Assembly: GCA_002869145.1 (NCBI GenBank) | Contig: PKTM01000002.1 | Coordinates: forward strand, 1-64,000 | Source: Denitrovibrio sp. | GTDB taxonomy: Bacteria; Chrysiogenota; Deferribacteres; Deferribacterales; Geovibrionaceae | Direction of reading: 5' to 3' | Length of the DNA stretch: 64,000 nucleotides | Shown: positions 17,670 to 26,794 of the stretch, in pieces | Layout of the letters: each line of letters starts with the position of its first letter | How positions within the stretch are numbered: position 1 is the stretch's first letter | Program-made: the position numbers and the translations under genes | Notes under the pieces: generated by a model | Database searches by the model: none | Seen by the model: the letters and a program-made list of their open reading frames with translations, nothing else | What the model was told of the DNA's origin: nothing

Positions 17670-18908
17670 CTAGAATTTCAGTGTAGCGAAAAGGTCGTCA
17701 TATGTTTCTGCGCGTCTTATCATCTGGGCTGTTCCATCTGTTTTCAGCAGAAGCTCAGCAGAGCGGAGTTTTCCATTGTAGTTGAAACCCATCGCATGTC
17801 CATGGGCACCTGTGTCGTGGATGACAATAATGTCACCCTTATCTATTGCTGGCAGTTTTCTGTCTATGGCGAACTTGTCACAGTTCTCACAAAGAGATCC
17901 AACAATATCATAAGTGCACTCCTGTGCTGCGTTCTCCTTTCCTAAAACAGTCACGTGGTGATATGAGCCATACATTCCGGGGCGCATAAGGTTTGCCATT
18001 GTTGCATCAACGCCTATATACTCTTTATATATGCTTTTTGTATGTATTGCTCTGGTTACCAGATAGCCGTAAGGTCCTGTAACCATTCTTCCGCATTCGA
18101 ATATTATAGAAGGTGTCAGCCCTTTTGAGCCTAGTATCTCTTCATATTTAGCTTTTATCTTTTCACCCAGCTCTTCAAGGTTTACTTCGTTTTGTTCAGG
18201 GTTGTAAGGTATACCGATACCACCGCCTAAGTTTATGAAGTCAAGGTCTACCCCTGTTTTCTCGGCTATTTCCGCTGCCATCTCGAAGAGTATGACCGCA
18301 GTTTCTACGAAGTAGTCAACATTTAATTCGTTAGATGCAACCATAGTATGCATGCCGAATTTTTTGACACCTTTTTGTTTCATGATGCCATATGCTTCAA
18401 TCATCTGTTCTCTGGTGAGCCCGTATTTTGCATCTTCAGGTTTGCCAATTATCTCGTTTCCCCCTTTCAGTGCACCCGGGTTATAACGGAAACAGATAGT
18501 TTCAGGCAGTCCGGCGCATTTTTCCAGAAAGTCGATATGTGTTATATCATCCAGGTTAATTATGGCTTTCTGATCCATTGCCTTCTGGTATTCATCCTCA
18601 GGAGTTTCGTTCGAAGTGAACATGATATCACTGCCGGAAAGTCCTACCATGTCGCATATCTTAAGCTCTGCCATAGAGCTGCAGTCTGCTCCAAAGCCCT
18701 CATCCGCTAAAAGCTTCACTATGGAAGGGTTAGGAAGCGCTTTTACAGCGAAATAATTTTTAAACCCCGGAGCCCATTCAAAAGCTTTCTTAAACCTTTT
18801 GGCATTTGCGACAATCGCCTTCTCATCATAAATGTGGAAGGGGGTAGGGAATTTCTCTATTATTTTTTCAATCTGATCTTTAGAAAAAGGTACATTCTTT
18901 TCAGCCAT
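17670..18908 (-). CDS. Diaminopimelate decarboxylase-type PLP enzyme (alanine racemase fold)
   Basis: A 412-residue cytosolic enzyme with fold-type III PLP decarboxylase features: N-terminal barrel with PLP lysine (YFAVKALPNP), Gly-rich phosphate loop (NLGGGIGIPY), ECGRMVTGPYG in place of the usual EPGR, and C-terminal CENCDKF matching the CESxD substrate site. The closest role is decarboxylation of meso-diaminopimelate to lysine. The HTMVASNELN segment and ECGR differ from textbook LysA, so related activities cannot be excluded. Start: ATG 18908 (MAEKNVPF) has GAGGATAAG directly upstream; an in-frame extension to 18977 has a hydrophobic, atypical start and is rejected. It appears to be a single-gene unit. 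No feature was found in 18909-19116. Confidence 0.85.
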   Translation of the reverse strand: MAEKNVPFSKDQIEKIIEKFPTPFHIYDEKAIVANAKRFKKAFEWAPGFKNYFAVKALPNPSIVKLLADEGFGADCSSMAELKICDMVGLSGSDIMFTSNETPEDEYQKAMDQKAIINLDDITHIDFLEKCAGLPETICFRYNPGALKGGNEIIGKPEDAKYGLTREQMIEAYGIMKQKGVKKFGMHTMVASNELNVDYFVETAVILFEMAAEIAEKTGVDLDFINLGGGIGIPYNPEQNEVNLEELGEKIKAKYEEILGSKGLTPSIIFECGRMVTGPYGYLVTRAIHTKSIYKEYIGVDATMANLMRPGMYGSYHHVTVLGKENAAQECTYDIVGSLCENCDKFAIDRKLPAIDKGDIIVIHDTGAHGHAMGFNYNGKLRSAELLLKTDGTAQMIRRAETYDDLFATLKF

Positions 18909-19116
18909 CTTATCCTCGGAATTAATTAGTATAAAGTTGATATAACTAACATAGAAAAAAGACACTTTCAATATCATTCTGAAATTACTGGGAGAGGATC
19001 AGTGTTTTATTTTTACATTACCGTGTTTTTCATGTAAACTGTATCACTGATTGGGTGTTTTTATTATTCTTTTATCATTATTATTTTGAACAAAATAAGA
19101 TTTCTTGGATTAAACA

Positions 19117-20997
19117 ATGTCAGTAGATATCATGTGGGTATTGCTTTGCAGTTTTATGGTTGCAGTAATGCAGGCAGGCTTTACTTGTCTTGAAACGGGA
19201 TTTGTGCGTTCAAAAAACAGCATAAACGTTGCTGTGAAAAATCTCGTTGATTTCTGCATAAGCTGCACACTTTTCACTGTTGTGGGTTTTTCACTGATGT
19301 TCGGAGAGTCCAGATATGGTTTTTATGGTTTCAGGAGCAATTTCGACCTTTATTCCACTTCCGCAGAAAACATCTCATTTTATATATTTCAGCTTATGTT
19401 TGCAGGGACAGCTGCCACTATCATCTCTGGAGCTGTTGCTGAAAGGATGAAGTTTTCAGGATACATTATCCTGACCACTGCAATGTCGCTTATGGTTTAC
19501 CCTATTTGCGGTCACTGGATATTGGCAAATGACGATGCAGGAGCCTACACTGGGTGGCTTGGCCGAATAGGCTTTATGGATTTTGCAGGTTCAACTGTTG
19601 TGCACAGTGTAGCAGGCTGGTGCGCTCTTGCTGCAGTTATTATCATAGGCCCCAGGCTTGGCAGATACGGGAAAGGGGGCAAGTTCATAGAAGGACATAA
19701 CCTAACTATCGCAGTCCTTGGTGTATTTCTTCTCTGGTTCGGTTTTTTTGGTTTCAACGGCGGGAGCACTTTAGCTCTTAACGATAAAGTGCCCATGATA
19801 ATTGCAAATACAACTCTGGCTGGTGCAGCTGGAGGTATATCCAGTATGATTCTTAGCTGGTATTTCTTTAAAGTGCCTAAGGTTGAGCATCTTATAAATG
19901 GCGTTGTTGCGGGGCTTGTTGCCATATGTGCAGGGTGCAATCTTTTTGACGAGATATATGGTCTTTTGGTAGGTTTTATTGCCGGGATATTATGTGTCTT
20001 ATCAATGAGAATATTGGATAAACTGCAAATAGACGATGTTATAGGTGCTGTTCCTGCTCACCTTGTAGCAGGCATATGGGGAACATTAGCCATAGCATTT
20101 TTTGCTCCGGTAGAATCTTTTGCTTTTGCCACAGGAAGGTTTGAACAGTTTGGTATTCAGTTTATGGGTGTTATTGCAGTCGGTGCATACTCATTTACAA
20201 TAATATACGCCGTTATGAAGGTCTGTGGGAAAATTATTGATTTCAGGGTGTCAGAAGATTCTGAAAGGATAGGTCTTAACATTTCTGAACACGGTGCTTC
20301 ATCCAGCCTTATTGAACTGATAAGCCAGATGGACCTACAGGCCAGAAGCGGCGATTTCTCTAACAAAGTCTCTATAGAACCGGAAACAGAAGCTGGACAC
20401 ATAGCCACTTTCTACAACACCGTACTGGAGAAGTTTAACATAGAGAGTGTTCGCAGACAGCAGGCAGTGGACGAACTTTATAAGCTTGCAAACTACGACT
20501 CTCTCACCAGTCTGGTAAATAGAAGGTACTTCTATGACCTAACCACAAAAGCTATTAAGCGAACTAAAAGATCAGGCAAAAAACTCGCACTTTTATTTCT
20601 TGATTTGGATGGTTTTAAGGTTGTTAACGATACTCTTGGTCACGAAGCAGGTGACGAACTGCTTGTTCAGGCCGCTGAAAGAGGCATTGAAACTCTGCGT
20701 GAATCCGATGTTATGGGCAGGATAGGCGGGGATGAATTCTGCATTATCGTGGAAAATGTCGAAAATGTGAAAGATCTGGAAAGCCTAGCCAAAAAGCTTA
20801 TCAAAAATATATCCGCTACATATCACCTGCGTGCTGCAAAAGCTAACATTGGGGTTTCTATAGGTATATCTGTTTATGATGGTGCCTCAGATGAGAAGAT
20901 GACCACAGAACATCTTATGAGTATGGCTGATCAGGCGATGTACAAGGTGAAAACCGGCACAAAAAGTAATTATCGATTTTTTGTCCCCGAGGAATAG
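19117..20997 (+). CDS. Ammonium transporter/sensor fused to a diguanylate cyclase (Amt-GGDEF)
   Basis: A 626-residue protein. Residues 1-~375 are an Amt/Mep/Rh domain with many hydrophobic helices and typical motifs (MQAGFTCLETG near the N-terminus; DFAGSTVVHSVAGW). A linker of ~80 residues leads to a GGDEF domain (~460-626) with intact GGDEF at 537-541 and a canonical RxxD inhibition site five residues before it (RESD). The catalytic domain should make cyclic di-GMP in the cytoplasm, with output set by ammonium at the Amt part. Amt-histidine kinase and Amt-GGDEF fusions are known ammonium sensors. No glnK lies next to it. The ribosome site before ATG 19117 is weak. Confidence 0.93.
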   Translation: MSVDIMWVLLCSFMVAVMQAGFTCLETGFVRSKNSINVAVKNLVDFCISCTLFTVVGFSLMFGESRYGFYGFRSNFDLYSTSAENISFYIFQLMFAGTAATIISGAVAERMKFSGYIILTTAMSLMVYPICGHWILANDDAGAYTGWLGRIGFMDFAGSTVVHSVAGWCALAAVIIIGPRLGRYGKGGKFIEGHNLTIAVLGVFLLWFGFFGFNGGSTLALNDKVPMIIANTTLAGAAGGISSMILSWYFFKVPKVEHLINGVVAGLVAICAGCNLFDEIYGLLVGFIAGILCVLSMRILDKLQIDDVIGAVPAHLVAGIWGTLAIAFFAPVESFAFATGRFEQFGIQFMGVIAVGAYSFTIIYAVMKVCGKIIDFRVSEDSERIGLNISEHGASSSLIELISQMDLQARSGDFSNKVSIEPETEAGHIATFYNTVLEKFNIESVRRQQAVDELYKLANYDSLTSLVNRRYFYDLTTKAIKRTKRSGKKLALLFLDLDGFKVVNDTLGHEAGDELLVQAAERGIETLRESDVMGRIGGDEFCIIVENVENVKDLESLAKKLIKNISATYHLRAAKANIGVSIGISVYDGASDEKMTTEHLMSMADQAMYKVKTGTKSNYRFFVPEE

Positions 20998-21029
20998 TCC
21001 ATAAAGCACTATCTGTGTTATAATTAATC

Positions 21030-22136
21030 ATGTTTAGAAAAATACTGCGATCCAGACAGAATAAATTTCTGTTCTTGCTGCTGCTTTCCATAGCTGTTTT
21101 GCTTTTGGTAAGCTCCATCATATTTTATTTGATGGAAGGTGAAAAGCTGGTGTCACTTTTTGACGCTTTATGGTGGACTGTTGTTACCATAACCACTGTT
21201 GGCTATGGGGACATAGTTCCATATACAGCAGGCGGAAAAGTATTCGGACTGATGGTGATAGTCTCCGGGTTCATTATGATGTCTGTAACAACAGCTCTGG
21301 TGTCCAGTATTCTTATATCTCGAAAACTTAAAGAGGAGAGAGGCTTGAGTAACGTTACATATAAGCAGCATACGATTATCTGCGGTTGGAACAAGACCAC
21401 AGAAAGTGTTATCTCAGAGCTTTTCAAGTGCGACGAAGCTCTGTATCTGGTTTTGATAAACAATCTTGCAGAAGAGGACATATCCGAAGTGATTTTTAAT
21501 CACAAAGGCCGCAACATACAGTTTGTCAGAGGAGATTTCCTAAGTGAGCACATACTGGACAGGGCAAATGTTGCAAAGGCTAAAGATATAATACTTACCC
21601 CTGACAGTGACACAGGTACTGATGACAAGATTGTTCTGGCAGCCTATACGATCAGAGCTATAAACCAAAAGGCGAGGATCTTTGCACACATTAAAAGCAA
21701 TGAGAGCGTTCAGCACCTCAAAAAAGCCAATGTAAATGATTATGTAATAAGCGATTCCAATGTCAGTTTTATGCTTGGTCGAATGGTTACAGCACCGGGT
21801 ATAACTCAGACAGTAAGAATGATTTTTGACAATGAGGATGGCCATGGTTTTGGAAGAGAAAAGGTTCCGGCAGAACTTGTCGGTAAAACTTTTATAGATG
21901 CTATTATGCATTTTCGAAAAAAAGGAAAAATTGCACTAGGGATAATGAGGGATATCGAAAGTTTTTCTCTGAAAAACGTGCTTTCAGCTGACGATTCATT
22001 TCTGGATGAGTTTATAGCTATGAAATTTGAAAAAGCAGGCAAGACTGTAGGGCAGTCAAACAAAAGAGAAATAAAGCTAAACCCTTCTGATGAAACTGTT
22101 ATAGAGGAAGGAACTTATATTTTAGTGATGGAATAG
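21030..22136 (+). CDS. Potassium channel with RCK (TrkA-N/TrkA-C) domains
   Basis: A 368-residue protein. Two helices flank a pore loop with the K+ selectivity filter TVGYGD at 56-61. A cytosolic RCK N-lobe follows (HTIICGWNKTTESVISEL, a Rossmann-like start; RGDFLSEHILDRA). A C-terminal TrkA-C-like lobe carries VPAELVGKTFIDA and ends EGTYILVME. This is the MthK/Kch architecture, a ligand-gated K+ channel of the inner membrane. It starts 32 bp after the Amt-GGDEF gene and is followed 2 bp later by a cyclic-nucleotide-binding protein, so the three probably form one transcript. Confidence 0.92.
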   Translation: MFRKILRSRQNKFLFLLLLSIAVLLLVSSIIFYLMEGEKLVSLFDALWWTVVTITTVGYGDIVPYTAGGKVFGLMVIVSGFIMMSVTTALVSSILISRKLKEERGLSNVTYKQHTIICGWNKTTESVISELFKCDEALYLVLINNLAEEDISEVIFNHKGRNIQFVRGDFLSEHILDRANVAKAKDIILTPDSDTGTDDKIVLAAYTIRAINQKARIFAHIKSNESVQHLKKANVNDYVISDSNVSFMLGRMVTAPGITQTVRMIFDNEDGHGFGREKVPAELVGKTFIDAIMHFRKKGKIALGIMRDIESFSLKNVLSADDSFLDEFIAMKFEKAGKTVGQSNKREIKLNPSDETVIEEGTYILVME

Positions 22137-22138
22137 AT

Positions 22139-22636
22139 ATGAATACTGATGTTATTAAAAACTCACCGCTTTTTGAGAATGTTTCTGATGAAACAGTCAG
22201 GCTTCTCGCTGACAGCGCAAGAGAACTTTCATACAGTTCAGGATATGATATTGTGAAAGACGGCGAAATGGGCAATTGTCTCTACCTGTTGAAGTCCGGT
22301 ACAGTATCCATAACTAAAAAACTGACAATGCTTGATGACCATGATCTGGATGTAAAAGATAAAGAGCTGAAACATATGAGTGCAGACCAGCACGCATTTT
22401 TTGGAGAGATGGTAATCTGCTCCGGAAAAGATGTCCGCTCAGCAACTGTCAGCTCTGTTACTGATTGTGAGCTTTTAGAGCTTAGCTCTGAAGATATAAA
22501 TAAAATATTAGAAAAAGATCCAAAATCTTCGGCGGCATTTTATAAAAATCTTGCAAATATGCTTACTAAAAGGCTTCGAAAGTCAAATACTGATGTTTTA
22601 AAGCTAACTACAGCACTAAGTCTGGCTCTTGAATAA
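22139..22636 (+). CDS. Cyclic-nucleotide-binding-domain protein
   Basis: A 165-residue soluble protein that is one CNB domain: N-terminal LFENVSDETVRLLADSA, the beta-roll KDGEMGNCLYLLKSGTVSI and the FFGEMVICSGKDVRSATVSS phosphate cassette. In CRP-like proteins the cassette reads FGE(L/M)..... (R)(S/T)A, and the Arg and Ala are kept here. There is no DNA-binding helix-turn-helix, so it is not a transcription factor. Because it lies 2 bp behind a K+ channel gene, it may be a detached regulatory subunit, or it may bind another nucleotide. Function beyond ligand binding is unknown. Confidence 0.85.
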   Translation: MNTDVIKNSPLFENVSDETVRLLADSARELSYSSGYDIVKDGEMGNCLYLLKSGTVSITKKLTMLDDHDLDVKDKELKHMSADQHAFFGEMVICSGKDVRSATVSSVTDCELLELSSEDINKILEKDPKSSAAFYKNLANMLTKRLRKSNTDVLKLTTALSLALE

Positions 22637-22657
22637 TAAAAAATAGAGATATCTGAG

Positions 22658-23770
22658 CTATTCCATAGTTTTACGAAATCTAAACGAAGCGAATGTGAGA
22701 AAAAATACCGCATGCCCTATCTGCCACTGAATCTGAGTGCTCAACTCTCTAATTCCTGCACCTTTAATTATCACACCCGTTATTGACTCGAAACCCCATC
22801 TCATTGGGTCTAAATATGTAAGGTATTGTATAGGCATGGGCATGTTGTCTATAGGGAAGAGGAATCCGCTCAAAAGAGAAAAAGGCATAAGTATGAAAAA
22901 AGCAGTCAAAAGAGCCTGCTGCTGGGTGTAAGATGCAGAACTTATGAGGAGAGCTAATCCTAAATATGATAATATGTTCAGGCTTACAACTAATCCAAGA
23001 GTGAAGATACTCCCTTTGACAACTATGTCAAAAGCTAAGAAAGCGATAGTCAGCATTATAGTTGTTGTTATAATTCCTGTTATGAAAAATGGTAAAGTTT
23101 TGCCAATTATAAATTCGAACTTCCCAATAGGCGTTACCATGACCTGCTCAATGGTTCCTATCTCTTTCTCTCTTACAATAGCTATGCTTGTGAGCAGGAT
23201 ACTTGTGACAAGTATCATCATTGTAATGATTCCCGGTACATAGTAAAAGCGGCTGTCAAGGTTTTCGTTGTAGAGAGCTCTTGCAGTAAATTCCACAGGT
23301 GTGTCGGCTTTACCGGTTAACCTGAACATGTTCTGCATGTTATATTCAGAAATGATAGATGACATATAGCTGAAAATTATTCCTGCATCATTGCTCATAG
23401 TACCATCTGCAATAACCTGAACATCTGCCTTTTGACCTTTGTAAATTTTTTCCTGAGTACCAGCCTCAAAGACTATCGCGCCTCTGACTTCTCCATTATC
23501 AAGCATACCCCGGACTTCATCTAAGCTATTTGCATAACTTTCTATTTTAAAGAAACCTGAAGAGTTCATCTTATGTGCTATCTCGTAAGTTGTACTTGAT
23601 TTGTCAAAATCAAGTATGGTCACATTTATGTTTTTTACATCCAGAGTCATAGCAAAAGACATTACAAGCATCTGGATAGTTGGTATGCCTAATACAACCA
23701 TACGCATTTTTGGGTCACGAAGCATTTGTTTGAGCTCTTTAATGAGCATAGCCTTTAGTTTAAGCAGCAT
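22658..23770 (-). CDS. ABC-2 type exporter permease (YbhR/YhhJ-like)
   Basis: A 370-residue inner-membrane protein. It has an N-terminal helix (LGIPTIQMLVMSFAMTL), a large periplasmic domain (~35-175) and five C-terminal helices. The conserved ABC-2 stretch REKEIGTIEQVMVTPI sits before the helix bundle. It is the last gene of a five-gene operon, overlapping the upstream permease by one base (TGATG). The two similar permeases probably form a heterodimer driven by the fused ATPase. In E. coli the equivalent YbhR/YbhS pair is linked to drug and cation efflux; the substrate here is unknown. Confidence 0.88.
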   Translation of the reverse strand: MLLKLKAMLIKELKQMLRDPKMRMVVLGIPTIQMLVMSFAMTLDVKNINVTILDFDKSSTTYEIAHKMNSSGFFKIESYANSLDEVRGMLDNGEVRGAIVFEAGTQEKIYKGQKADVQVIADGTMSNDAGIIFSYMSSIISEYNMQNMFRLTGKADTPVEFTARALYNENLDSRFYYVPGIITMMILVTSILLTSIAIVREKEIGTIEQVMVTPIGKFEFIIGKTLPFFITGIITTTIMLTIAFLAFDIVVKGSIFTLGLVVSLNILSYLGLALLISSASYTQQQALLTAFFILMPFSLLSGFLFPIDNMPMPIQYLTYLDPMRWGFESITGVIIKGAGIRELSTQIQWQIGHAVFFLTFASFRFRKTME

Positions 23771-24900
23771 CAGTCCAGCCTTAGCTTAAGTTTCTTGTTT
23801 GCAAGAACAATCATTAAAACAGCATAAACAGTTAAAAATGAAAAATGTGTAAATAACATGCTGAATCCTACACCTTTAAGGTAAATATCTCTTAATATCG
23901 ATATAAAATATCTGGCAGGGAAAAGGTGTGTGATTATCTGTATCGGCAAGGGCATGTTTGCAATGGTAAAGACAAACCCGCTCAAAATTAGTGTCGGCAA
24001 AAAACCAGACATAATAGCGATCTGGTTTGCTAAAACTTGTTTTTTCAGCGCTATACTTAGAAACAAACCAAAAAATAGCACTGCTGTTAAAAACACGGTA
24101 GCAGTGAGCACCACAAGCGCCGGCTCTCCACGCAGAGGGACATCAAAAAAGATCATGCCAGCGTACGCTGCGATCATAACATCTGCAATACCAATTACAT
24201 AAAGCGGGATAGCTTTGCCAAGTGTCATCTCTAGTTTTCTCACAGGAGTGCTTATAAGCTGCTCCATGGTGCCCATTTCCCACTCTTTTGCAACGGTAAC
24301 ACTTGCTAACATGGAGGCGATAACAACCATAACAATAGCAGTTATTCCCGGGACAAGGTTAAAAGTGCTGATTAGCTCCTGATTGTACCATGCTCTTGGT
24401 TTCATATTTATTTGGCTTGATTGAAAGTTTAGTTTTTTCGCTGTCAACCTTTCGTTATATATCATACCCAGTGCCTGAATATAGTTCATCACAAGACGCC
24501 CGGTATTAGCATCGCTTCCGTCTATTACTGCGAAAACATGAACAGGTGAACCATTGTTAATATGTTTAGCGAAATCCTTATCAATGATAATTCCAGCTTT
24601 TATCTCTCGCCTTTGAATAGCTTTTTCTATCTCTTGTTTATCATCATAATAATTTCTGATTTTAAAATATGGCGATCCGTCAAACGTGGATATAAGCTCT
24701 CGACTCTCTGGTGTTTTTGAATAGTCTATTATAGCTGTTGGAATGTTTTTAAGATCAATGTTTAAAGCATATCCAAAAAGAAGCAGCATCATTATAGGCA
24801 TAGCTATTGCAATTGCCAGACTGCGCCAATCACGGAGTATATGCAAAAACTCTTTAACTATTATAGCTTTTAACCTGCGAAAACTAAATGAATCAGGCAT
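23770..24900 (-). CDS. ABC-2 type exporter permease (YbhS-like)
   Basis: A 376-residue inner-membrane protein with the layout of the next gene's product: first helix (LAIAIAMPIMMLLLFGYAL), periplasmic domain, AKEWEMGTMEQLISTPV before the C-terminal helix bundle. It overlaps the ATPase gene by 8 bases and the second permease by one. The adjacent permeases are diverged paralogues. It is assigned as YbhS-like from its place directly behind the double-NBD ATPase. Confidence 0.88.
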   Translation of the reverse strand: MPDSFSFRRLKAIIVKEFLHILRDWRSLAIAIAMPIMMLLLFGYALNIDLKNIPTAIIDYSKTPESRELISTFDGSPYFKIRNYYDDKQEIEKAIQRREIKAGIIIDKDFAKHINNGSPVHVFAVIDGSDANTGRLVMNYIQALGMIYNERLTAKKLNFQSSQINMKPRAWYNQELISTFNLVPGITAIVMVVIASMLASVTVAKEWEMGTMEQLISTPVRKLEMTLGKAIPLYVIGIADVMIAAYAGMIFFDVPLRGEPALVVLTATVFLTAVLFFGLFLSIALKKQVLANQIAIMSGFLPTLILSGFVFTIANMPLPIQIITHLFPARYFISILRDIYLKGVGFSMLFTHFSFLTVYAVLMIVLANKKLKLRLD

Positions 24901-26794
24901 CTGCCACCTCCGCCTGATCTATGAGGGAGACAAAAACATCTTCCATGGAAGGCTGTATAAGCTTGCTGTCCGCATGCACACTTTTTGCTGAGAAATATTT
25001 ATTTATTTTATTTAAGACTGAATCAGGATCTGACGTTCTTGCATGAAGACCAGCACCGAAAAGTGCAACATCATTCATGCCTTCCATTTTCGAAAGCTCT
25101 TCAATGTATGTTTGCGGCTGCTCTACGCTAATATTGACTATCTTATCATCCATATACTTTTCTTTCAGTTCAAAAGGTGTACCGTGAGCGATCATGTTGC
25201 CTCTAAATATCATTGAAAGTCTGTTGCAGTATTCTGCTTCTTCCATGTAGTGGGTGCTTACAAAGACAGTGACCCCTTCTGCGGCTAAACTGCTTATTAT
25301 GTCCCAGAAAAGCCTTCTGCTTGCAGGGTCTGCGCCGCTTGTAGGCTCGTCTAAAAAGACTATTGAAGGTGAATGGATGATTGAGCAGGCGAGAGCTAAC
25401 CTTTGTCTCCAGCCCCCTGCAAGGTTCGCTGTTATCTCTCTGCTGCGCTCTTTAAGACCGGAAAGCTCAAGAGCCCAGTCACGGCGTTTTTTAAGCTTAT
25501 CACCTGAAAGCCCATATATTCCGCCGTAAAAGTCAATATTTTCATATATTTTCAAGTCTTCATAAAGTGAGAATTTCTGGCTCATATATCCAATATTTTC
25601 TTTTATCTTTTCTGGATTTTTTGAAATGTCGAAACCGCCAACACTGCCGTTGCCGGATGTTGGGATAAGAAGTCCGCAAAGCATTTTTATAGTAGTACTT
25701 TTTCCTGCACCATTAGGGCCTAAAAAACCGAATATTTCACCATATTTAACGTCAAGCTCGATAGAGTTTACTGCTGTAAAATCGCCGAATCTTTTTGTAA
25801 GAGAGCTTGTTATGACAGAGCTACCTTCTCTTTTTTCGATCCCTTCGCTCACCATAGACAAAAGTTTTTCAGATGAGCCAGAACGGGACTGCAATGACAT
25901 AAAGATATCTTCCAGCATAGGCTTTTCCTGAGTAATCTCAGTTTCGCCATCTAAGTTTTCATTCAATTTTAAAGAAGCAGCTTGATAATCTGATGTGTTT
26001 ATACGAATTTTTTCTCCGAAAATATGTATTGAACTATCTGGAAAGAGATTTCTTATTTTAGATATATTTTGTTGATTATCTTGTGTTTTCACAGATGCTA
26101 TCTTAATTCCACTTTCATCTATTACAGAACTGGGAGTACCAGTTGTAATTATTCTGCCGTTGTTCATAAGCGCTATGCGTGAGCATCTCTCCGCTTCATC
26201 TAAATATGCCGTGCTGACCAATATGGTTACCCCCTCCGCAGAGAGGTTATAGAGTATGCGCCAGAAATCACGCCTGCTTACGGGATCAACTCCGTTTGTA
26301 GGCTCGTCCAGCAATAAAACCTTTGGTTTATGAACAAGTGCACATATGAGCTGAAGTTTTTGTTTCATCCCTCCGGAAAGTTTCCCCGCACGTCTGTTTC
26401 TGAAAGGGCGCATATAGCTGAAATCAAGCAGGTCGTTTATCTGCTCCTTCATGTTTTTTTTGCTAACGTCATAAAGGTCTGCGTAAAGCCTTATATTTTC
26501 ATATACCGTAAGATCTTGATAAAGTCCGAACTTCTGGCTCATATAAGCCATATCATCTTTTATCTGCTGATGCTGCTTTAAAGAAGATCTGCCGCAAATT
26601 GACGCATCGCCGCTGTCTGGTGTCAGCATCCCTGCCAGCATTCTCATCAGTGTGGTTTTACCAGCACCGTCAGGTCCAATTAGCCCAAAAATCTCACCTT
26701 CACGGATACTGAGCGTTACCTTGTCAACAGCCTTTAGTTTTCCAAAACTTTTTGTTATATCCTGCGCTGTAATAGCTGAATTAAAGTTACTCAA
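24893..26794 (-). CDS. Tandem ABC transporter ATPase (YbhF-like, two fused NBDs)
   Basis: A 633-residue protein with two nucleotide-binding domains. NBD1 has Walker A GPDGAGKTT, signature LSGGMKQKL and Walker B LLLDEPTNGVDP. NBD2 (from about residue 325) has GPNGAGKST, a degenerate signature LAGGWRQRL and VFLDEPTSGADP. Each domain is followed by a ~70-residue regulatory extension typical of ABC-2 drug-export ATPases. The fusion matches E. coli YbhF (578 residues). It lies between the membrane-fusion protein gene and the two permeases, overlapping both neighbours by 8 bases. Confidence 0.92.
   Translation of the reverse strand: MSNFNSAITAQDITKSFGKLKAVDKVTLSIREGEIFGLIGPDGAGKTTLMRMLAGMLTPDSGDASICGRSSLKQHQQIKDDMAYMSQKFGLYQDLTVYENIRLYADLYDVSKKNMKEQINDLLDFSYMRPFRNRRAGKLSGGMKQKLQLICALVHKPKVLLLDEPTNGVDPVSRRDFWRILYNLSAEGVTILVSTAYLDEAERCSRIALMNNGRIITTGTPSSVIDESGIKIASVKTQDNQQNISKIRNLFPDSSIHIFGEKIRINTSDYQAASLKLNENLDGETEITQEKPMLEDIFMSLQSRSGSSEKLLSMVSEGIEKREGSSVITSSLTKRFGDFTAVNSIELDVKYGEIFGFLGPNGAGKSTTIKMLCGLLIPTSGNGSVGGFDISKNPEKIKENIGYMSQKFSLYEDLKIYENIDFYGGIYGLSGDKLKKRRDWALELSGLKERSREITANLAGGWRQRLALACSIIHSPSIVFLDEPTSGADPASRRLFWDIISSLAAEGVTVFVSTHYMEEAEYCNRLSMIFRGNMIAHGTPFELKEKYMDDKIVNISVEQPQTYIEELSKMEGMNDVALFGAGLHARTSDPDSVLNKINKYFSAKSVHADSKLIQPSMEDVFVSLIDQAEVADA

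Noticed and set aside
18909-18977. N-terminal extension of the decarboxylase
   Set aside because: The extension is hydrophobic and unlike the family; ATG 18908 has a good GAGG ribosome site directly before it.
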